Shown here: piece by piece, positions 16,355-25,337 of the stretch | Position numbering within the stretch: position 1 is the stretch's first letter | How the letters are laid out: every line of letters begins with the position of its first letter | Source of the DNA: an uncultured Bellilinea sp. | GTDB taxonomy: Bacteria; Chloroflexota; Anaerolineae; Anaerolineales; Anaerolineaceae | DNA: 64,000 nucleotides | Direction: 5' to 3' | NCBI GenBank assembly: GCA_938040735.1 | Contig: CALHYE010000009.1 | Coordinates: 58,299-122,298, forward strand | Notes under the pieces: model-generated | What the model saw: only the letters and a program-made list of their open reading frames with translations | Databases searched by the model: none | Told to the model about the DNA's origin: nothing | Position numbers and translations under genes: made by a program

Positions 16355-18508
16355 TTACTCATTATCTTCAGAGGGGTCGTCATCCAACGGGTCAATCAAT
16401 ACTTCGCGGTCTTTACCGCCGCCTTGCGCCGGCCCTACAATCCCCCTCTCCTCCAATTCATCCAGCAAGCGGGCAGCGCGGGGAAAACCAATCCGCAAAC
16501 GGCGCTGCAACAAACTGGCGCTGGCACGCTGGGTACGGCGCACCAGTTCGATGGCTTTCTCAATCAGGTCATCCCCGCCATCATCCTGATTGACCAGTTC
16601 CTCCCACGGGGCAGTCTGATCTGTTTGATCGGTCAACTTTTGCTGCCAGAAAGCGATCACCCGTTCAATTTCCTGATCTTGCAGCAGAACTCCCTGCGCT
16701 CGTAACGGCGATCCGGACTCCGGGTTCAAGAAAAGCATATCTCCCCTGCCCAACAGCGACTCGGCGCCGTTGACATCCAGAATGACCCGTGAGTCAATGG
16801 AAGAAGCCACACTAAAGGCAATCCTTGCCGGAAAATTGGCTTTAATCAGACCGGTGACCACGTCCGTACTGGGGCGCTGAGTGGCAATGACCAGATGAAT
16901 GCCCGTCGCGCGCGCCATTTGCGCCAGCCTGACCAGGCTGTGTTCGGTTTGATCGGGCGCCGACATCATCAGGTCAGCCAGTTCGTCAATCAGCACCACA
17001 ATGCGCGGCAGGGGCATCATACCGCGACGTTCCGCCTTACGGTTGTAGGCATTCAAATCGCGTGCTGCGGTGGTCTCAAACAAACGGTAGCGCTGTTCCA
17101 TTTCAACCAGCGTCCAGCGCAGCACGGCCAGCATCCGCTCAATTTCCGTCTCCACCTTGCCCAGTATATGCGGTAAGCCGGAAAACCGGGCTAACTCAAC
17201 CATTTTTGGATCGAGCACCACCAGCCGCAAGGTGGCCGGTGAATTATTCATCACCAGGCAGGTAATAATCGAAGCCAGACAAACCGACTTACCCGAACCA
17301 GTCGTACCGGCTACTAACAAATGCGGCATCCGCGCCAAATCCGCCACCACCGGCTGACCAGAGACATCCCTCCCCAGCCCAATTGCCAGAGGCGATTGCA
17401 ACTTCAAAAATTCAGCGGACTCAAGAATCGGGCGCAGCCTGACCAATGTGGTGCTGCTGTTGGGCACCTCTACACCCACATAAGAATGACCCGGTACGGG
17501 CGCTTCGATGCGTAAACGCTCTGCAGCCAGCGCCAGCGCCAGATCCCGCGCAAGCGCGGAAATCTGGGCAACCCGCACTTTTTGACGGATCATCTTGCCG
17601 TCCGGAGCCGGTTTTTCGACATAACCGGGTTCCACGGCAAACTGAGTAACGGTCGGTCCCTTGCGGTAACCGACAACCCGGCTGGGCACCCCAAATTCTG
17701 CCAGGGTTTTCTCGATCTGGCGGGCAATTGCCAGAATACGCTCCTCATCCAGACCATTGCTTTCCTCATTGGCCAACAGGGAAAGCGGCGGCAGGTTCTC
17801 CTCGCGCTGATAGGCAACTACCGGAATAGGAATTCCCTCCTCACGGGGAGCGGCGGAATTGCTCGGGGTTTGATCCTCCGGCTGCCATTGAGAGGCAGCG
17901 GGCAGTTCTACCGGCAGGGATTCGATCCAGGTCTGAATCCGCCGGCCTGCCCAGCGGTGGAAACCGGTAGCGCTGGATAAAAACCACAATCCCATGAAGA
18001 GCAGCAATAGGCTGCTCCAGGGCAGCGGTAAAAACCGGGTGATCAGATAAGCCAAACCCCAGCCGATTACCCCCCCATCCAGACCGGCCTCGGCCCTCTC
18101 CACCGAAACCCCGCCAAGCAGCGCCAGAAATGCCATTGCGCTAAAAATCAACCCTTCCCAGGCGAGAATGCGGCCCAAAGGGAAACGGCGGTTTTCAGCG
18201 GGGTTGCTGCGTAACAAAGAAGCCCCGGCCACCGCGGTGAGCGCCGCCAAAGGGAAACTGGCAATTCCCAGCCACCGTTTCAGCCAGTCTCCATAGGGGG
18301 AAATAAACGAACCGCTCGTCCATCCTACCAGCGCCATGAGGGTAAGCAAACCCAAGGCAATCAGTAAAACGCCTGCAATATCGCGTCCATAGCGTTCCAG
18401 ACGCACCATAACCCGCCCGACCCCTTCCAACAGGGAGGATGCCTTGAGCTGGTTTTCTAAAAAAGTTTTTTGGACGGATTTGCCCGCCTTGTTTCTGGAA
18501 GGACTCAT
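16355..18508 (-). CDS. ftsK: DNA translocase FtsK/SpoIIIE
   Basis: A 717-residue translocase that pumps chromosomal DNA through the closing septum. Four membrane helices lie within about residues 35-180. A linker follows, then the alpha/beta motor at about 250-620 with Walker A GTTGSGKS, Walker B VVLIDELADLMM and the ATQRPSTDVVTG segment typical of FtsK. The C-terminal gamma winged helix (about 640-700) contains ASASLLQRRLRIGFPRAA, the KOPS-reading part. The short linker makes it SpoIIIE-like in length. It overlaps the S1-domain gene by 4 bp (ATGA), so translation is probably coupled. Confidence 0.95.
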   Translation of the reverse strand: MSPSRNKAGKSVQKTFLENQLKASSLLEGVGRVMVRLERYGRDIAGVLLIALGLLTLMALVGWTSGSFISPYGDWLKRWLGIASFPLAALTAVAGASLLRSNPAENRRFPLGRILAWEGLIFSAMAFLALLGGVSVERAEAGLDGGVIGWGLAYLITRFLPLPWSSLLLLFMGLWFLSSATGFHRWAGRRIQTWIESLPVELPAASQWQPEDQTPSNSAAPREEGIPIPVVAYQREENLPPLSLLANEESNGLDEERILAIARQIEKTLAEFGVPSRVVGYRKGPTVTQFAVEPGYVEKPAPDGKMIRQKVRVAQISALARDLALALAAERLRIEAPVPGHSYVGVEVPNSSTTLVRLRPILESAEFLKLQSPLAIGLGRDVSGQPVVADLARMPHLLVAGTTGSGKSVCLASIITCLVMNNSPATLRLVVLDPKMVELARFSGLPHILGKVETEIERMLAVLRWTLVEMEQRYRLFETTAARDLNAYNRKAERRGMMPLPRIVVLIDELADLMMSAPDQTEHSLVRLAQMARATGIHLVIATQRPSTDVVTGLIKANFPARIAFSVASSIDSRVILDVNGAESLLGRGDMLFLNPESGSPLRAQGVLLQDQEIERVIAFWQQKLTDQTDQTAPWEELVNQDDGGDDLIEKAIELVRRTQRASASLLQRRLRIGFPRAARLLDELEERGIVGPAQGGGKDREVLIDPLDDDPSEDNE

Positions 18509-19458
18509 TCGGTTTGCACTAATCCCAGTCCCAGGCGACGGCGTTCCGTATCCAAATGCAAAATGCGGACATTCACTTCCTGACCAACACTCAGATAGTG
18601 ATGGATATTTTTACACTGAGGAGGCAGCCGGATCGAGGAAACATGAATCAACCCCTCCACCCCTTCTTCTAAACGCGCGAAAGCCCCAAACCTCGTCAAC
18701 GAAGTGATCCAACCCCGGACGACATCTCCGGGTTTGTAACGCACCGCCATGGTTTCCCACGGGTTAGGTTGCAGTCGCTTAAGACTGAGAGCAATCCGCG
18801 AGGTGTCTTCATTCACTTGCAAGACCTGCACCTGAACTTCCTGATTGATGCTCAACAAATCGGCCGGGTCTTGCACACGCCCCCAGGAAATCTCGGAAAC
18901 GTGAATCAACCCCTCTACCCCGCCCAAATCCACAAACACGCCAAAATCGGTGATATTGGTGATGCGCCCACTGACCACTGCGCCTTCTTTCAAGGTTGAA
19001 AATAATGCCCGGCGCTGGCCTTCACCGGCCAGAGCAGCCCGCTCTGAAAGCACCACCCGTTCACAGCGCGGTTCGCATTCAATAACCTTCAGGTGGATCA
19101 CGCGGTTGACATAACCCGCCAGAATATTGCGCCGTTCCTCTTCGCTTGCATCGGTCGGCATTTCGACCAGATGAGAAACCGGTACAAATCCCTGAATGTT
19201 TTTGCCCTGAACCAGCACTCCCCCGCGATTAAAGCCATGCACCTTCAGAGAAACAATTTCATCCTGTTCAAATATTCGTTGGACATATCCCCAATCGGTC
19301 GGAGTAATTACCCCTTGGTTTACTCCACTGCTTGAATTTGCTCCTTTTTTTGGGGGCGCGTAAACTTCCTCATCCGCAAGGACCGCCGCCCACCACCCCT
19401 CATCAATCGGATCCGCCTGCTGTTCCCCCAGATCCAGTTCAGTTTTTTTGGCAACCAT
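18505..19458 (-). CDS. S1 RNA-binding domain protein (ribosomal protein S1-like)
   Basis: The start at ATG 19458, with GGGAGG upstream, gives 317 residues. Three S1 OB-fold repeats are visible. A divergent one lies near residues 60-130 (VLVQGKNIQGFVPVSHL). The second is near 145-220 (ITDFGVFVDLGGVEGLIHVSE). The third is near 235-310 (LTRFGAFARLEEGVEGLIHV). The N-terminal 50 residues are acidic and low in complexity. Shorter than E. coli S1 (six repeats), it fits the reduced S1 proteins of many phyla and may help mRNA binding. It is the first gene of an operon with ftsK. Confidence 0.85.
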   Translation of the reverse strand: MVAKKTELDLGEQQADPIDEGWWAAVLADEEVYAPPKKGANSSSGVNQGVITPTDWGYVQRIFEQDEIVSLKVHGFNRGGVLVQGKNIQGFVPVSHLVEMPTDASEEERRNILAGYVNRVIHLKVIECEPRCERVVLSERAALAGEGQRRALFSTLKEGAVVSGRITNITDFGVFVDLGGVEGLIHVSEISWGRVQDPADLLSINQEVQVQVLQVNEDTSRIALSLKRLQPNPWETMAVRYKPGDVVRGWITSLTRFGAFARLEEGVEGLIHVSSIRLPPQCKNIHHYLSVGQEVNVRILHLDTERRRLGLGLVQTE

Positions 19459-19498
19459 CCTTTTACCTCCCTGCGATAAACACAAATAAGGTTGATTT

Positions 19499-19528
19499 AT
19501 TGTATATCAATCACTCCGATTTTGGCAA
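19499..19528 (-). promoter_or_regulatory. Sigma-70-like promoter for the S1/ftsK operon
   Basis: On the minus strand TTGCCA (19523-19528) and TACAAT (19499-19504) are separated by 18 bp. The predicted start near 19492 gives a leader of about 35 nt with GGGAGG before ATG 19458. The elements overlap the last codons of the upstream gene. Confidence 0.5.
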
Positions 19529-21406
19529 TTCGTTCGCGTGCCCATTTTGGGATTCCATTTCCAGAATTGCCTTGGCAACTGCCTCAATCGCCACGCGCTG
19601 TTTGCGGTACAGATCCGCTTCGGACATCGCCAGCCGCATGGCAATTTCTCTCACCTTCTTTCCCTCCAAAAATTTCATTTCCAATATATTATACAATACC
19701 CACTCACCTGTAAAGCGCCTTTCTCCCTCCGGCCGGACGCGTTCAATCGCTTCTCTCAAAATTGCCCGCAAAGCATTCGAAGTATTCCCATCATAACGAC
19801 TCAACATGGCCTGCACAATTTTCAATTTGGTCAACGGGCTCTCGGTTAATTTCGGGCCGCCCCAGTAATGTGAAAGGGCGTCCTTTACCCATTGTGAAAA
19901 ATCAGCCGCTGCCAGTGGAATTTCATCGTTCAACAATCCCGATTGATCATAACGACCGGCGGCTTGTAATTGGCGAATGTAAGCCGTTTTGGCGGTCAAT
20001 TCATCAATGGATCGGAAAACCCCTTCCTGCAGGCGGCGATCCTTGAGCGCCAGCAAGACCCGTTCACTAAAACTGTTGATCACTTGGATTTGATCCTCAT
20101 CCAAAATCATTCCGGCTGCGCCGCTGATGCCGAGTAACCCGATCAAGTCGGGAGCGCCCTCCTCGTTTTGATCTACCAGCGGAATCAGAATATCCTCACC
20201 CCAGTTGAAGATGTCCAGCGAAAGATGGTTGGCGCGGATCACGCTCTCCAGTTCGGCTGGATTCTGATCCTCATCAAAAAAGGTTTTGCCAACCCGAACG
20301 ATAATCTCAAGTCCTTCGGATTTAAGCGCAGCCACATAAGCGCCCCTCACCTGCAACCGGTCGCACACCGCCGCAAGGATCATCTCCAAAAACTGGCGCA
20401 AATCGTTGCGGGTAATCAGACGTTGTTCAAGGTTGCGCAAAACTTCGATCTCATCCTTGTCATTCCCGTAAAACAGCCAGCGCTCCAGCATCGGGAAGGT
20501 CAACGTGACCAGATACTGTCCGGTTAATATTGAGGAAACCATCACAATCGGCACGAGCGCATTGTAGGGAAGGCCGTACAATTCCCCCGCCCGCCGGATA
20601 ATTGTAGTCAAAGCCAGCGTAATTGAGGCTGTAACCGGGCCGCGTAAAATCCACTTGAAAAGCCGGCTTTTGACGGTTCGGTCGGGTAGAGCAACCCCAA
20701 AGAAAGCCACCGAGTAAGCCATCAGCACCACCAACCCGCCAACCAGAAAGTTGGTCAAAACAGAAATAATCCAAAAGGTCAGGCGGTGTTGAGCGGCGAA
20801 ATTGGATGAAAAGAGTAAAAAGGGGAATGACCCCAGCACCGGCGCAATGGAACCGACCAGCAGGTATCCAATCCGGCGTTTGCTGGTTTTGGTAGCAGAA
20901 CGGCGAAAAGCCCGCACAAAGTTATACCACGCCATCCCAATCGAAACAAAGTACACCAGCATGAACAAATCCGTACCCAAGACCGGTTGGAGATACGGCG
21001 CAGGCTGGGAGTCCACCGCCAATTCTCCGACCAGTAAACCCAAAGGCAGCATGGCTAAAAATAAAACCGCCAGAGCGTACGAGAGGCGAATAGCCCAACG
21101 GCGTTTACCGCGGCTGGGTTTTCCGGTGGTAGCCAGTAGAGCATCCGAAAAATGCAGGTAGGCTGAAGGCAGAAATACAATCCCCACCCATTGCAGTTGC
21201 AGCCATAATCCCAGTTCATCGGGACGGGGCGCCACACTGGCAAGCGACTCAGCCGAATAAATGACCACCAGACAAAATAAAATCATCGCAAATGAACGGG
21301 CTACCCGTTCCCGCAGGTTGAAGGTCAGCGAATACAGCAACAGCGAAAAGGCTGTAATCGCCACCCCTGCCATGAGAATCTGGTTAATCGTGATCAAGAT
21401 TCCCAT
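19511..21406 (-). CDS. Multi-TM sensor-like protein with GAF-like region and C-terminal HTH
   Basis: A 631-residue protein I do not recognise by name. Residues 1 to about 310 contain seven or more helices, resembling the 7TM sensor module found at the N-terminus of some histidine kinases. Residues 325-480 have a GAF-like pattern (LRQFLEMILAAVCDRLQVRGAYVA). The last 70 residues contain an HTH-like segment: FLEGKKVREIAMRLAMSEAD followed by LYRKQRVAIE. No H-box, HATPase, GGDEF or phosphatase motif is present. It may be a membrane-bound one-component regulator. An AGAGGG site precedes the ATG. It lies between the S1 gene and a GNAT gene on the same strand. Confidence 0.6.
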   Translation of the reverse strand: MGILITINQILMAGVAITAFSLLLYSLTFNLRERVARSFAMILFCLVVIYSAESLASVAPRPDELGLWLQLQWVGIVFLPSAYLHFSDALLATTGKPSRGKRRWAIRLSYALAVLFLAMLPLGLLVGELAVDSQPAPYLQPVLGTDLFMLVYFVSIGMAWYNFVRAFRRSATKTSKRRIGYLLVGSIAPVLGSFPFLLFSSNFAAQHRLTFWIISVLTNFLVGGLVVLMAYSVAFFGVALPDRTVKSRLFKWILRGPVTASITLALTTIIRRAGELYGLPYNALVPIVMVSSILTGQYLVTLTFPMLERWLFYGNDKDEIEVLRNLEQRLITRNDLRQFLEMILAAVCDRLQVRGAYVAALKSEGLEIIVRVGKTFFDEDQNPAELESVIRANHLSLDIFNWGEDILIPLVDQNEEGAPDLIGLLGISGAAGMILDEDQIQVINSFSERVLLALKDRRLQEGVFRSIDELTAKTAYIRQLQAAGRYDQSGLLNDEIPLAAADFSQWVKDALSHYWGGPKLTESPLTKLKIVQAMLSRYDGNTSNALRAILREAIERVRPEGERRFTGEWVLYNILEMKFLEGKKVREIAMRLAMSEADLYRKQRVAIEAVAKAILEMESQNGHANELPKSE

Positions 21407-21425
21407 TGAGTACCCTCTGGACTTA

Positions 21426-21965
21426 TCATCTCAACATACTGCTAAAAAACAAGGCAATATCCTGATTGGCATAATATTGATCATTGTAACCGCTAAATTC
21501 AAAACCCAACTTAAGCGCCATGCGAATAGCCGGAGCATTTTTTGAGTGTGTTTCCAGAATCATACGTCGTAATCCGCGTCGGCTTGCCCATCCCTGAGCC
21601 GCCAGAAGCAAGGCGCTGGCAATTCCCTCCCGCCGGCAGCGAGCCGCCACCGCCAGATGCGCCACCCAGGCAGTTCGCGTCCCGATTCGTTCTTCCACTC
21701 CAATATAACCAATGATTTCACCCTTCAAAACTGCCGCCAGTAAAATCGTCTGTTGGCGCAGGCGGTCGGGCAGGCTTTCCATACTATAAGGATACTCCAC
21801 CTTCACCGAGCGCGGCAAACGCACCTCGCGGAAATTAACCGACAGTTGAGTTTCTTCCACAAGTCGTTCCATTTGCCAGACATAATCGCTCTTCCCATAA
21901 TGCTCAAGGGACATCAGGACCGGAATTTCACTGAGTTGAGCGGGTCTCACTTCTATTTCAGGCAT
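21426..21965 (-). CDS. GNAT-family N-acetyltransferase
   Basis: A 179-residue acetyltransferase with the acetyl-CoA-binding motif A, CRREGIASALLLAAQGWA near residue 118, then ETHSKNAPAIRMALKLGFE near 145, the usual RimI-like end of the fold. The N-terminal half is adapted to its substrate and gives no clue. Acceptors could be a protein N-terminus, an amino acid or a drug. It lies 11 bp downstream of a membrane protein gene and 20 bp upstream of the sensor-like gene, so the three are probably cotranscribed. Confidence 0.82.
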   Translation of the reverse strand: MPEIEVRPAQLSEIPVLMSLEHYGKSDYVWQMERLVEETQLSVNFREVRLPRSVKVEYPYSMESLPDRLRQQTILLAAVLKGEIIGYIGVEERIGTRTAWVAHLAVAARCRREGIASALLLAAQGWASRRGLRRMILETHSKNAPAIRMALKLGFEFSGYNDQYYANQDIALFFSSMLR

Positions 21966-21975
21966 AATCCTCCAA

Positions 21976-22677
21976 TCAGGGTGCGGAAATTCTCACAGGA
22001 ATGACACAAGCAGGGAACACATTATTTACATTATCCGTCACAACCAAGCGCAAGCGGTAATCACCGGGGGTCAGCATGGAAGTATCCCATTGTCCGCTGC
22101 CCTCTCCGCCCAGGGGTTGATCAACAATCACCCGATCTCCTGCGGCGATGGTCACCCACAGGCCGGATGCCGGTTCACTGTATTCATATTTGTAAAAACC
22201 GAGATTGGGAACGCTGACCGTTCCCCGAAGCGTGACCACTCCCTTTAATGTTTCGCCCGCCTTTGGAAAAGTCCACTCAATGACTCCCGGTATGCAGCCA
22301 TCTTGATTGGTTACATCCAGAGTTGGAATGCCAATTTGCTCAACCTGGGGCGTTTCCACCGCAACAGGCAGCAGAGTGGCGGTTGGGGTTGATAACAAGT
22401 CAGCAGTAGGAGTTGCCATCGCCTGAACATTTGGAAAATCGGGGAAGACAATTGCAGTCACCACAAACTCCGCAGCCCCCAATAGCAAGACAAATATAAA
22501 AACCGAAAGAGAGGAGCGGAAACGACGCTGCGCGCTTTCCTTTTCTAAACCGAACACCGCTGTTCGTAATTCTTGCGAGGCTGCCAGCATTCGGCGCATT
22601 GCAAACAGGCCTGTCCCTGCCAGCAGCAGATAAATCCAGGGTTCGTATGTTTTTAAAAAGCGGAGAACTTCCTCCAT
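21976..22677 (-). CDS. Hypothetical membrane protein with extracellular beta domain
   Basis: A 233-residue protein with two hydrophobic segments (about 12-30 and 54-76), a Thr/Pro-rich linker (TPTADLLSTPTATL), and a C-terminal domain of about 110 residues. That domain resembles an Ig-like fold: FPKAGETLKGVVTLRGTV, then GSGQWDTSMLTPGDYRLRLV near the end. Such domains are common at the ends of surface proteins in Chloroflexota and probably mediate binding or spacing. No enzyme motif is seen. It is followed 11 bp later by the GNAT gene and preceded by PNP. Confidence 0.65.
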   Translation of the reverse strand: MEEVLRFLKTYEPWIYLLLAGTGLFAMRRMLAASQELRTAVFGLEKESAQRRFRSSLSVFIFVLLLGAAEFVVTAIVFPDFPNVQAMATPTADLLSTPTATLLPVAVETPQVEQIGIPTLDVTNQDGCIPGVIEWTFPKAGETLKGVVTLRGTVSVPNLGFYKYEYSEPASGLWVTIAAGDRVIVDQPLGGEGSGQWDTSMLTPGDYRLRLVVTDNVNNVFPACVIPVRISAP

Positions 22678-22703
22678 ATTCCGCCTTTATCCACCCGCAA
22701 GGT

Positions 22704-23546
22704 TCAAGACTTCATCCGCCGCAGAACACCCCGAATCAGCGCAGTTAGTTTGGGAACCAGAATTTTACCGGCTTCTAACACCTCTTCGTGGGTGGTGACT
22801 GTGCTGCCATCTAAATTAGCTTTATTGGAAATACCCGAAATTCCAAGGACACGCATTTTTCCGTGGCGGGCGACAATCACCTCCGGAACCGTGGACATTC
22901 CAACGGCGTCCGCCCCAATCGTCCGCAAGAAGCGTAATTCGGCCGGCGACTCAAAGGAAGGACCGGCCAGCCAGGCATAGACACCCTCACGGAGTGAAAC
23001 GCCGGCTTCACTGGCTGCCTGCCGGCAAAACTCCATTAAGTTGCGGTCGTATGGTTGACTCATGTCCGGAAAACGTTCGCCAAATTCATCCAGATTCGGA
23101 CCGCGCAGAGGATTCATGCCCGCCATGCCCACCAGATTGATGTGATCCACAATCAACATCACGTCCCCCGGGAGATACTCCGGATGGATGGCGCCGGCAG
23201 CATTGGTGACAATCAGCGCGTCCAGACCCAAACGCTGCATGACCCGGATGGGAAAACCAATCCGGCTGATTGGATAGCCTTCGTAAAAATGGGCGCGGCC
23301 CTGCATGACCATCACCGGCTGGTTTTCGAGCCGCCCCACAATCAGCCGTCCGGCATGGCCATGAATGGTTGAAACCGGCCAATGGGGAATTTCCGCATAG
23401 GGGATGACCGCCGCATCCTCAATCGCTTCGGCCAGTGCCCCTAATCCCGAACCCAGAATAATTCCCGTTTTAGGTTGAACCTGGATATTTTTTGCAATGA
23501 AGCCGGAGGCTTCATTGATTTCAGCCAGCGTGATCCATTCAGACAA
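22704..23546 (-). CDS. punA: Purine nucleoside phosphorylase (trimeric PNP)
   Basis: A 280-residue enzyme of purine salvage that phosphorolyses (deoxy)inosine and guanosine. Motifs are GIILGSGLGALAE, STIHGHAGRLIVG, QGRAHFYEGYP, NAAGAIHPEYLPGD, AGPSFESPAELRFLR and SNKANLDGS, all typical of trimeric PNP. The last is usually TNKA; here Ser replaces Thr beside the base-contacting Asn. The start is TTG at 23546 with a good GGAGGTG site six bases upstream. A related phosphorylase (mtnP) lies at 6.6 kb. Confidence 0.93.
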   Translation of the reverse strand: MSEWITLAEINEASGFIAKNIQVQPKTGIILGSGLGALAEAIEDAAVIPYAEIPHWPVSTIHGHAGRLIVGRLENQPVMVMQGRAHFYEGYPISRIGFPIRVMQRLGLDALIVTNAAGAIHPEYLPGDVMLIVDHINLVGMAGMNPLRGPNLDEFGERFPDMSQPYDRNLMEFCRQAASEAGVSLREGVYAWLAGPSFESPAELRFLRTIGADAVGMSTVPEVIVARHGKMRVLGISGISNKANLDGSTVTTHEEVLEAGKILVPKLTALIRGVLRRMKS

Positions 23547-23585
23547 CTGAGCACCTCCATTGAAGCGTTAATGATTTCCATGTGA

Positions 23586-23591
23586 ATTATA
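23586..23591 (-). promoter_or_regulatory. Possible -10 hexamer for punA
   Basis: TATAAT on the minus strand lies about 40 bp upstream of the TTG start of punA. No clear -35 is seen 16-18 bp further upstream, so this is a weak call. Confidence 0.3.
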
Positions 23592-23750
23592 ACCGCAGTT
23601 TGCCCGGCCGGCTTTCCCATTTCGAACCGCATCCCTCGGTTTTGAGCGGCATAACCCCGTCTCTGTTTCAAACCTGCCATTCATCCACCCTGTTTGCGCC
23701 TTAATCTAAACTGTAAACGAATTGTAGAGCAACAAATCTCAAGAAATTTT

Positions 23751-23756
23751 TATAAT
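23751..23756 (+). promoter_or_regulatory. Possible -10 hexamer for the GGDEF gene
   Basis: TATAAT in an AT-rich stretch lies 21 bp before the ATG at 23778. There is no Shine-Dalgarno sequence and no good -35. The rest of the 231-bp divergent gap shows nothing else recognisable. Confidence 0.35.
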
Positions 23757-23777
23757 AAACGAAAATAAAAAAGACCG

Positions 23778-25337
23778 ATGAGATCTTTGCTTTCAATTCC
23801 CGCCAAGCAACAACAAGCGCTGATATTTCCAGCCGTCCTGATTGCTTTGATTCTCAATCTGTTTTTACTGGTTTATTCCCTGATTGCGGGACTCAATTTG
23901 ATCGAAAATCAAATCAGCCTGGCAACCGCCTTACTGAAATTAGCCTATCTGCTCATTTTTTACATCCACCTCGTCCCTTTAATTGACCGTTACCCTGAAC
24001 GAAGTTGGGTAATTCTGGCAGTCAACACGATCGTCGTCGTATTGATCGAATTTATCGGTCACCATTTACCCCTGGGGTATTCGTTCATCTGCATCATGCT
24101 TATGACGGCTGTTTCTTCCCTGATTTTTAACCGTTGGTACACTTATATTTTTCTTGCCTGTGCCTCGGTCGCCCACATCGTCACGTTGGGACTCAACAGC
24201 CAAAATGTGACCGACTCAATTTTCCTTGACCTGTTCTTTTTGCCGCTACTGGGCATTGCCACTGCCGAAACCTTGCTCAAGCTGCAAAGTTCCCTCCAAT
24301 TTGAGATCAACCGTCAGCAAATCATTAATAAAGTATCGCGCAGTCTGTCTTCCTCCCTGGAAATTCATCAGGTCATTACGATGGTGACCACCGCCGTCCA
24401 AAGCGCTCTGGATGCGGACACCTACTATTTTGGATTAATCGAAGAGGATACCATCCATTTAGAATTGTTCTATGATGATGGGGAGTTCTTCCCCTCCATG
24501 AACGTGCCAATTGAAGGCACATTAGCCGGGCGAGTCATTCAAACCCGTCAACCTTTGCTCATTGGTGACCTGCCGGAAGAACGCAAAAAACTGAACATTG
24601 ACTATAAACTGGTGGGTAAAAACAAGGTCAGTCTTTCCTGGCTGGGAGTTCCGCTCATTACCGGCAAGGAAGTTCTGGGAATTATTGCAGTTGCATCCTA
24701 CCAAAAATCGGCATTTGATCAGCGCGATCAGGAATTGCTCGAAAACATTGCCCAACGAGCGGCTATGGCTCTGGATAACGCTTACCATCATCTTGAGGTA
24801 GAAACCCGTTCGCAGTTAGACAGTCTCACCGGTGTTCTCAATCACAATACCTTCCTTGTCCGTCTGGAACAGGCGGTGCAAATCGCTCAGACCTGCGGTC
24901 AGCCCATCTCTCTGATCATGCTGGATATTGACCACTTCAAGAAATACAACGACACCTACGGTCACCTGACCGGCGATAAGGTTTTAATCGAACTGACCCG
25001 AACTATCCGTCACAACATCAAAAAGGATGATTTGGTGGGACGCTGGGGCGGCGAGGAATTCATCATTGCCCTGCCGGACACTCAACCCGACCAAGCCTTT
25101 CTGGTGGCGGAACGTATCCGGGCTGCCTGTCAAAAGATTATCATTTTAGACCGCGACAAGAAGGCCGTTCCTGCCCCCACTATCAGTCAAGGGATTGCCT
25201 GTCTTCCCAAGGATACCGCGGCGCTGGAAAAACTGATTGATATTGCCGATCAGCGTCTTTATCTTGCAAAAGAACGCGGCCGTAACCAGATTCAAGCCCA
25301 ATCACCGGTGAATGATTCCCTGTTATCCAAAAATTAA
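23778..25337 (+). CDS. Membrane GAF-GGDEF diguanylate cyclase
   Basis: A 519-residue signalling enzyme predicted to make cyclic di-GMP. About six membrane helices lie within residues 15-170. A GAF domain follows at about 185-335 (LSSSLEIHQVITMV to LLENIAQRAAMALDNAY) and a GGDEF domain at about 350-510. The active site reads GRWGGEEF, a functional variant, and LDIDHFKKYNDTYGH supplies the metal site. The inhibitory I-site RxxD is replaced by KKDD, so product feedback may be weak. No EAL domain is present. The ligand of the GAF domain is unknown. The stop overlaps that of the convergent aldolase gene. Confidence 0.92.
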   Translation: MRSLLSIPAKQQQALIFPAVLIALILNLFLLVYSLIAGLNLIENQISLATALLKLAYLLIFYIHLVPLIDRYPERSWVILAVNTIVVVLIEFIGHHLPLGYSFICIMLMTAVSSLIFNRWYTYIFLACASVAHIVTLGLNSQNVTDSIFLDLFFLPLLGIATAETLLKLQSSLQFEINRQQIINKVSRSLSSSLEIHQVITMVTTAVQSALDADTYYFGLIEEDTIHLELFYDDGEFFPSMNVPIEGTLAGRVIQTRQPLLIGDLPEERKKLNIDYKLVGKNKVSLSWLGVPLITGKEVLGIIAVASYQKSAFDQRDQELLENIAQRAAMALDNAYHHLEVETRSQLDSLTGVLNHNTFLVRLEQAVQIAQTCGQPISLIMLDIDHFKKYNDTYGHLTGDKVLIELTRTIRHNIKKDDLVGRWGGEEFIIALPDTQPDQAFLVAERIRAACQKIIILDRDKKAVPAPTISQGIACLPKDTAALEKLIDIADQRLYLAKERGRNQIQAQSPVNDSLLSKN

